8,863 nucleotides of DNA from Actinomycetes bacterium. Its GTDB lineage: Bacteria; Actinomycetota; Actinomycetes; Mycobacteriales; Micromonosporaceae. The number at the start of each line of letters is the position of its first letter. Within the stretch, counting starts at the first letter, position 1. A program made the translations under genes and the position numbers. The DNA is taken from assembly GCA_021793335.1 (NCBI GenBank), contig JAJYSW010000130.1:1-8863 (forward strand). Reading direction: 5' to 3'. The notes under the pieces are model-generated. The model had not been told where the DNA came from and did not search any database. It saw nothing but the letters and a program-made list of their open reading frames with translations. This document shows positions 5,296 to 8,863 of this stretch, piece by piece.

Positions 5296-6348
5296 ATGGG
5301 GCGCGGCCGAGCTAAGGCAAAGCAGACCAAAGTGGCCCGGAAGCTCAAGTACCATGCTCCGAACACCGACCTGCGCGCGCTCGAGCGCGAGCTTGCGGGC
5401 GGTCGCGAGGATGCCGGGGACGTCGAGCGCGACGAGGACCCATATGCCGCTTATGCCGATCGGTACAACGCGGACGACGACGACGGTCGTGAGGACGACT
5501 GGGTCCCGCCGGACAAGAAGTTAGCCGCCTCGGCACACGGCCCGCGAGCCCGAACGGCCGCGGGCGAAGCCGATACGGCGCCTGCAATCCACCGAACCAG
5601 CGTCACCCGCTGCCATAGCCGCCCTCCGCGCCCGTGCCGGTACCCCGGCGCATACGCCGCGAAGCGGCGGACGCGGCCGCGACGGCGAAAGGCGCGCAGG
5701 ACGTCCCGATCATGCGGAAACCCAGCGATACAGCACAAAACGAGGCGGTCGCGACCTGATGGTCGCGACCGCCTTGTCGTGTCTTCGTTACTGCTGCTGA
5801 GGAGCCTGCGGCCACTGGTTCTGCTGCGTCTGCTGCTGCGCACCGCCCGTCTGGCCGGTGGCGTACCCGCCCGCCTGGCCCTGCTGCTGCGCGGCGGCCT
5901 GCTGCTGGGCGGCGTTCGCGTTCGCCGCGGCACCGGAGCTGCCTGGAGCCATGATCGTGCCGGCCAGGAACAGGCCGACCGCACCGAGCAACAGGATCGC
6001 CGCGATCCACGCCGAGGCGTCGGAGGCGCTGCTGGTGTCGGGCAAGGAGAGCAACATGAACAGGAAGCCCGCCAGGAACACGGCCACGGCCGCGACCGTC
6101 AGCGTCTTCCACAGCGGGCGGAGGCGTTCACCGCCGAAGAGCGTCAGCGCGAACATGACGATAATGGCGATCAGCGGAGTCTGGATGCCGAATCCGCTGT
6201 CGCCTCCGATGATGTGGGCGCCGATTGTGCCGCCGAGGATCGTGTCGTCGCTGGTGCCCGCGAGGAGCCCCGCCAGGACCAGCGCGGCCAGACCCGACAG
6301 GCCCAGGATCGCGGGCATCGAGGGCACGCCGAGGCGGTCGAAGAATGA
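5296..6348 (+). CDS. DUF3073 protein; conserved part 5296-5520, expected stop lost
   Basis: The first 75 codons encode a typical actinobacterial DUF3073 protein of unknown function: a basic N-terminus MGRGRAKAKQTKVARKLKYH, then an acidic tail with DDDD and DWVPPDKK (about 56-75). Family members are usually only about 60-80 residues. Here no stop follows: codon 76 is TTA (5521-5523), and the next base completes a TAG in the adjacent frame (5522-5524). One extra T would explain this exactly. The frame then stays open to 6348 (350 codons), but the added part is Arg-rich, crosses the strong terminator at 5741-5777 and lies antisense to the 5788-6504 gene, so it is unlikely to be real protein. This may be a true frameshift, a nonstop gene or a sequencing error. 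The ATG at 5296 follows GAGGGGG with 9 nt spacing. Position next to vdh agrees with what I recall from Streptomyces. Confidence 0.8.
   Translation: MGRGRAKAKQTKVARKLKYHAPNTDLRALERELAGGREDAGDVERDEDPYAAYADRYNADDDDGREDDWVPPDKKLAASAHGPRARTAAGEADTAPAIHRTSVTRCHSRPPRPCRYPGAYAAKRRTRPRRRKARRTSRSCGNPAIQHKTRRSRPDGRDRLVVSSLLLLRSLRPLVLLRLLLRTARLAGGVPARLALLLRGGLLLGGVRVRRGTGAAWSHDRAGQEQADRTEQQDRRDPRRGVGGAAGVGQGEQHEQEARQEHGHGRDRQRLPQRAEAFTAEERQREHDDNGDQRSLDAESAVASDDVGADCAAEDRVVAGAREEPRQDQRGQTRQAQDRGHRGHAEAVEE
5741..5777. terminator. Strong bidirectional terminator between convergent genes
   Basis: GGCGGTCGCGACC (5744-5756) and GGTCGCGACCGCC (5761-5773) form a perfect 13-bp stem around TGAT, and the pairing can extend to 5741 and 5776. 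The plus strand continues TTGTCGTGTCTT; the minus strand continues with CGTTTTGT, a proper T tract. It serves the minus-strand gene ending at 5788 and should also stop transcription of the DUF3073 gene. The 215 bp to its left (5525-5740) contain no gene, only a small hairpin CGCCGC-GAA-GCGGCG at 5655-5669. Confidence 0.8.
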
Positions 6349-6504
6349 CGGCCCCTGGGGAGCGTAAGCCGCGTATTGTTGTTGTTGCTGCTGCGCCTGG
6401 TACTGCGCCTGCGGCGAAGCGTACTGGGGCGGATAGCCCGGTTGCTGCGGTTGGCCGGAGGTGGGCTGCTGGGGATAGCCCGCACCTGATTGCTGTTCAC
6501 TCAT
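5788..6504 (-). CDS. DUF5336-like four-helix membrane protein with Gln-rich tails
   Basis: A 238-residue membrane protein. The cytoplasmic N-terminus (1-52) is rich in Gln, Pro, Tyr and Gly and includes six consecutive Gln (38-43), encoded by a CAG/CAA run (plus-strand 6376-6393). Four hydrophobic helices follow at about 64-82, 109-124, 134-153 and 164-184, and then a Gln/Ala/Gly-rich C-terminus (about 190-238). This layout matches the mycobacterial 34-kDa antigen family (DUF5336; Rv0954 in M. tuberculosis), which I recall has been connected with the cell division complex. Family assignment rests on architecture and the FFDRLGVP-like entry to helix 1, so it is likely but not certain. The ATG at 6504 is chosen because the Gln/Pro tail starts there and CATGAT lies 6 nt upstream; a longer open frame 5' of it is antisense to the dehydrogenase and rejected. 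It ends in the terminator at 5741-5777. Confidence 0.85.
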   Translation of the reverse strand: MSEQQSGAGYPQQPTSGQPQQPGYPPQYASPQAQYQAQQQQQQYAAYAPQGPSFFDRLGVPSMPAILGLSGLAALVLAGLLAGTSDDTILGGTIGAHIIGGDSGFGIQTPLIAIIVMFALTLFGGERLRPLWKTLTVAAVAVFLAGFLFMLLSLPDTSSASDASAWIAAILLLGAVGLFLAGTIMAPGSSGAAANANAAQQQAAAQQQGQAGGYATGQTGGAQQQTQQNQWPQAPQQQ

Positions 6505-6510
6505 GGCCCC

Positions 6511-6516
6511 ATCATG
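6511..6516 (-). promoter_or_regulatory. -10 element, leaderless start of the 5788-6504 gene
   Basis: CATGAT on the minus strand matches four of six bases of TATAAT, including A2 and T6, and is followed by GGGGCC and the ATG, again a 6-nt spacing. GGGG itself is too close to the start to be a good ribosome binding site. Confidence 0.4.
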
Positions 6517-6517
6517 C

Positions 6518-6543
6518 CTTGCCGAGGCAAGATCCGAGGCAAG
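6518..6543. promoter_or_regulatory. Repeats in the divergent region before the dehydrogenase
   Basis: CTTGCC (6518-6523) and GGCAAG (6526-6531) form a perfect dyad around GA. CCGAGGCAAG (6522-6531) is repeated exactly at 6534-6543, a 12-bp period, so three half sites are present. They start 2 bp from the -10 of the minus-strand gene. An operator for that gene, perhaps also for the dehydrogenase, is likely; the regulator is unknown. Confidence 0.45.
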
Positions 6544-6598
6544 TGGGTGCGATCGGCTCTCCGAGCGTGGAACGCGGGCATTGACCGGCACGAACCCG

Positions 6599-6604
6599 TA
6601 GAAT
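6599..6604 (+). promoter_or_regulatory. -10 element, leaderless start of the aldehyde dehydrogenase
   Basis: TAGAAT is followed by CGACCC and the ATG at 6611, a 6-nt spacing that predicts a leaderless mRNA. TTGACC at 6581-6586 resembles a -35 but is only 12 bp away, so it probably does not act with this -10. Confidence 0.55.
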
Positions 6605-6610
6605 CGACCC

Positions 6611-8056
6611 ATGTCGCAACGTCTCCGTCCCGTTTCGCCCATTTGGGTGGCCGGTCGTCCGCAGCACGGCGAAGAGGAATTCTTCGTCACACACCCCTTC
6701 GACGACTCGCCGGTCGGCGCCACGTCCTGGGCCACGACGGGCCAGGTCGAGGCGGCCGTGACCGCCGCCGACGAGGTGGCCGAGGAGGCCGCGTCCCTGC
6801 CCGCGCACGCCCGCGCCGACGCACTCGAACATGTCCGGCGCCGCCTCGACGAAGAGGCCGAGACCTGCGCGGAGCTCATCACCGCCGAATCGGGGAAGCC
6901 GATCGCCTGGGCGAGGATCGAGGTGCAGCGCGCGGTCTCGACGTTCCGGTGGGCCGCCGAGGAGGCCCGGCGGTTCTCCGGGAAGCTCCAGCGGCTCGAC
7001 ACCGACGAGTCCGCGGAGGGCCGCATGGCGTTCGTGCGGCGGTTCCCGCGCGGCCCCGTGCTGGGCATCACCCCGTTCAACTTCCCGCTGAACCTCGTGG
7101 CGCACAAAGTCGCCCCGGCCATCGCGGCGGGCTGCCCGATCGTGGTCAAGCCGGCGCCGGCGACGCCGCTGTCGTCCCTGCACCTCGGCGCGCTGTTCTC
7201 CGAGACCGAGCTGCCCTCGGCGATGATGTCGGTGCTGCCGGTGCCGAACGACCGGGCCGGGCAGCTGGTCGAGGACCCACGGCTCCCAGTGGTCTCGTTC
7301 ACCGGTTCGGGTCCGGTCGGCGCGCAGATCCTGCGGCAGGTGCCGGGCAAGCACGTGACGCTCGAACTGGGCGGCAACGGAGCGGTGCTGGTGTCCGCGG
7401 ACTACCCGAGGCGGGACTGGGCCGCCGAACGGATCGCCACATTCGGGAACTACCAGGCGGGGCAGTCGTGCATTGCCGTGCAGCGGGTCTTCATCGAGGC
7501 GTCGGCGTTCGCCGACATGGCCGAGCGGATCGCCGACCACGTCCGGGCGCTGCCGACCGGCGACCCGAACGACCCGGCGTGCAAGGTCGGGCCGATGATC
7601 GACGCCCAGGCCGCCGAGCGAGTCGAATCGTGGGTGAACGCCGCGGTCGACGGCGGCGCGAAGGTGCTGTGCGGGGGCTCGCCCCGCTCGGGCGCGACCC
7701 TGGAGCCGACGGTGCTCTCGGAGGTGCGGCACGATTCACTGGTGCTGCGCGAAGAGGTGTTCGGGCCGGTGCTGGTGCTCCAGAGCGTGGACGACTTCGA
7801 AGCGGGCCTGGCGGCGATCAACGACTCCCGGTACGGGCTCCAGGCCGGAGTGTTCACCGAGCGGCTGCCGCAGATCATGCGGGCGCATCGCGAGCTGGAG
7901 GTCGGCGGCGTCGTCGTCGGCGACGTGCCCTCGTTCAGGGCCGATCAGATGCCGTACGGCGGCGTCAAGGACTCCGGGGTGGGCCGCGAGGGCGTGGCCT
8001 CGGCTATGGAGGATTACACGACCGAGCGGGTATTGGTCCTGCCCGATACGCTGTAG
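6611..8056 (+). CDS. NAD(P)-dependent aldehyde dehydrogenase
   Basis: A complete 481-residue ALDH-superfamily enzyme oxidising an aldehyde to an acid with NAD(P)+ in the cytoplasm. Catalytic residues are in place: Asn157 in TPFNFPLN, Lys180 in VVKPAP, the cofactor loop SFTGSGPVG (229-237), Glu252 in LELGGN, nucleophile Cys287 in GQSC, and the EEVFGP motif with Glu382. The segments NFPLNLVAHKVAPAIAAG and the C-terminal MPYGGVKDSGVGREG resemble the branch containing lactaldehyde and GapN-like enzymes, but the substrate cannot be fixed from the sequence. No acyl-CoA reductase or proline-oxidation domain is fused. The ATG at 6611 is supported by the leaderless -10 and by the family N-terminus. 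The membrane-anchored gene at 8060 starts 3 nt after the stop, so the two may be co-transcribed. Confidence 0.93.
   Translation: MSQRLRPVSPIWVAGRPQHGEEEFFVTHPFDDSPVGATSWATTGQVEAAVTAADEVAEEAASLPAHARADALEHVRRRLDEEAETCAELITAESGKPIAWARIEVQRAVSTFRWAAEEARRFSGKLQRLDTDESAEGRMAFVRRFPRGPVLGITPFNFPLNLVAHKVAPAIAAGCPIVVKPAPATPLSSLHLGALFSETELPSAMMSVLPVPNDRAGQLVEDPRLPVVSFTGSGPVGAQILRQVPGKHVTLELGGNGAVLVSADYPRRDWAAERIATFGNYQAGQSCIAVQRVFIEASAFADMAERIADHVRALPTGDPNDPACKVGPMIDAQAAERVESWVNAAVDGGAKVLCGGSPRSGATLEPTVLSEVRHDSLVLREEVFGPVLVLQSVDDFEAGLAAINDSRYGLQAGVFTERLPQIMRAHRELEVGGVVVGDVPSFRADQMPYGGVKDSGVGREGVASAMEDYTTERVLVLPDTL
8047..8052 (+). promoter_or_regulatory. Possible -10 element inside the end of the dehydrogenase gene
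   Basis: TACGCT fits TANNNT and lies 7 nt before the ATG at 8060, so the downstream gene could have its own leaderless transcript. AGGG, also just upstream, is close for a ribosome binding site. Co-transcription with the dehydrogenase is the alternative. Confidence 0.35.
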
Positions 8057-8059
8057 GGC

Positions 8060-8704
8060 ATGACCTACCCCTCGCAGCCGTACTACACGCCGGGGCAGCC
8101 CTACGTGTCCGCGGGCGGCCCGCAGCCGCCGCGCCGCAACACCGCGCTCATCGGCGGCATCGTCGTCGTCTGCACCATGCTGGTGCTCGGCTCGATCCTG
8201 CTGGTCGCCTTCATGGTCAACCGTGATGACGGCGGCTCGGACGGCGCGGCCGATGAGCACACCGGCGCCGAGACCGTCGACGACGAGAGCGCCGAGGGCG
8301 ACAACGGTGACGACGGCGGCGAGGAAGGCGACGACGGCGACAGCACCGACGACGGCACCGGCGGCGATCATCTCGGCGACGACCCCGGAGCGGTCGCGGT
8401 GGCCATCTCGGAGATCCTGATGGGGATGAGCGACCAGAGCTCGCAGGGCCTGGTGTGCTCCAACCCGAGCATCTACCTGCTCGACCCCGAACTCGTCGGG
8501 GAGACCGCCGCCGAGACGCTCGGGGAACTGTACTCACTGCTCGACGAGTTCGCCGTCGGCGAGACGACCGAGACCGCCGAGGGCGTGACCGTCGAAGTCC
8601 TCATGGTCGTGCTCGGCACCGAGAGCCCGTTCGCCACGGTCGATCTCGTCCAGGAGGACGGCTCGTGGAAGGCGTGCGACTTCGTGCCTCACGAGGACTA
8701 TTGA
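8060..8704 (+). CDS. Membrane-anchored protein with acidic linker and secreted domain
   Basis: A 214-residue protein of unknown function. Residues 1-28 are Pro/Tyr/Gly-rich and end in RRN; residues 29-52 form one membrane helix; 53-108 is a very acidic Asp/Glu/Gly linker, encoded by repeats of GACGACGGC-like units; and 109-214 is a compact domain. Cys133 in LVCSNPS and Cys206 in SWKACDF could form a disulfide. The ending (VDLVQEDGSWKACDF) resembles the last strands of NTF2-like or DUF4878-type domains in actinobacterial membrane-anchored proteins; this is a pattern guess. There is no lipobox, since the only N-terminal Cys (38) is inside the helix. The domain should lie outside the cell membrane. 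It follows the dehydrogenase by 3 nt and precedes a likely paralogue by 34 nt. Confidence 0.85.
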   Translation: MTYPSQPYYTPGQPYVSAGGPQPPRRNTALIGGIVVVCTMLVLGSILLVAFMVNRDDGGSDGAADEHTGAETVDDESAEGDNGDDGGEEGDDGDSTDDGTGGDHLGDDPGAVAVAISEILMGMSDQSSQGLVCSNPSIYLLDPELVGETAAETLGELYSLLDEFAVGETTETAEGVTVEVLMVVLGTESPFATVDLVQEDGSWKACDFVPHEDY

Positions 8705-8716
8705 CGGTGCTGTTGA

Positions 8717-8733
8717 CACGCTTGTATAGCGTG
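8717..8733 (+). promoter_or_regulatory. -10 element overlapped by a dyad, start of the last gene
   Basis: TAGCGT (8727-8732) lies 6 nt before the ATG at 8739, the leaderless pattern again. CACGCT (8717-8722) and AGCGTG (8728-8733) form a perfect dyad around TGTAT that covers this -10. TTGACA (8713-8718) is a perfect -35 sequence but only 8 bp away, so it may not pair with this -10. The dyad is a good operator candidate. Confidence 0.45.
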
Positions 8734-8738
8734 GCGAT

Positions 8739-8863
8739 ATGACCGTTCCCCCGAACTACAGCATGCCGCCCGAACACCCGGGCCATGGGTTCCAGTCGCC
8801 GTACGGCGGTCCGGCGCACCCTCCGGAGCCCAAACCCCGCAACTACGCGCTCATCGGATCCAT
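8739..8863 (+). CDS. Partial membrane-anchored protein, likely paralogue of the preceding gene
   Basis: Only the first 41 codons are in the window and the frame is open at the edge. The N-terminus is Pro/Gly/Tyr-rich (MTVPPNYSMPPEHPG) and reaches RNYALIGS, which lines up with RRNTALIGG at the start of the membrane helix of the upstream protein. The same layout and tandem position point to duplication. The rest, presumably a helix, linker and secreted domain, is not visible. The ATG at 8739 is supported by TAGCGT 6 nt upstream. Confidence 0.7.
   Translation, partial: MTVPPNYSMPPEHPGHGFQSPYGGPAHPPEPKPRNYALIGS

Noticed and set aside
5524..6348. Continuation of the DUF3073 frame as a real 275-residue extension
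   Set aside because: It is antisense to the membrane protein gene, crosses a 13-bp terminator and has Arg-rich and Leu-run sequence produced by reading glutamine codons backwards.
6505..7377. Upstream extension of the minus-strand membrane protein frame to 529 residues
   Set aside because: The extra part is antisense to the aldehyde dehydrogenase, whose frame has all catalytic motifs; the leaderless ATG at 6504 explains the start.

Overview
The window is GC-rich, its genes use G/C-ending codons, and it carries actinobacterial families: a BldC-type regulator, a valine/leucine dehydrogenase of the Streptomyces Vdh type, a DUF3073 protein and a DUF5336-like membrane protein. It is therefore very probably chromosomal DNA of a high-GC Actinomycetota. 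A Micromonosporales or Glycomycetales relative is my guess, not a proven assignment. I see no insertion sequence, integrase, CRISPR array, rRNA or convincing tRNA.

Left part (1-1753). A membrane-anchored protein with a secreted domain (minus strand) is divergent from mutY (plus strand), an adenine glycosylase of base-excision repair. The two starts are 60 bp apart, and each has a -10-like hexamer exactly 6 nt before the start codon.

Middle-left (1754-2408). These 655 bp hold no credible protein gene. They begin with one of the best sigma70-type promoters in the window, overlapping the mutY stop codon. A run of hairpins follows, and the stretch ends in a strong hairpin with a short T-rich tail, facing a second hairpin that would end bldC. 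The best reading is an undescribed plus-strand RNA of up to about 580 nt.

Centre (2409-5776). bldC and a conserved unknown gene lie on the minus strand; vdh and a DUF3073 gene lie on the plus strand. From memory, this neighbourhood (DUF3073, vdh, unknown gene, bldC) is conserved in Streptomyces. vdh is preceded by a roughly 90-nt leader with a large dyad at its 5' end and a 7-bp hairpin beside its ribosome binding site. The DUF3073 gene has lost its expected stop: the conserved protein is about 75 residues, but the frame stays open through a very strong terminator and on across the opposing gene.

Right part (5788-8863). A four-helix, glutamine-rich membrane protein (minus strand) is divergent from an aldehyde dehydrogenase. 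Three nucleotides after the dehydrogenase comes a membrane-anchored protein with a very acidic linker, and then the start of what looks like its paralogue, cut by the window edge.

How the parts fit. Vdh deaminates branched-chain amino acids to 2-oxo acids, and BldC controls development in Streptomyces, so the centre looks like conserved housekeeping and developmental DNA. Several genes on both flanks appear to be leaderless, whereas bldC, vdh, DUF3073 and the unknown gene have Shine-Dalgarno-like sequences. The most unusual items are the candidate RNA after mutY and the stop-less DUF3073 gene.
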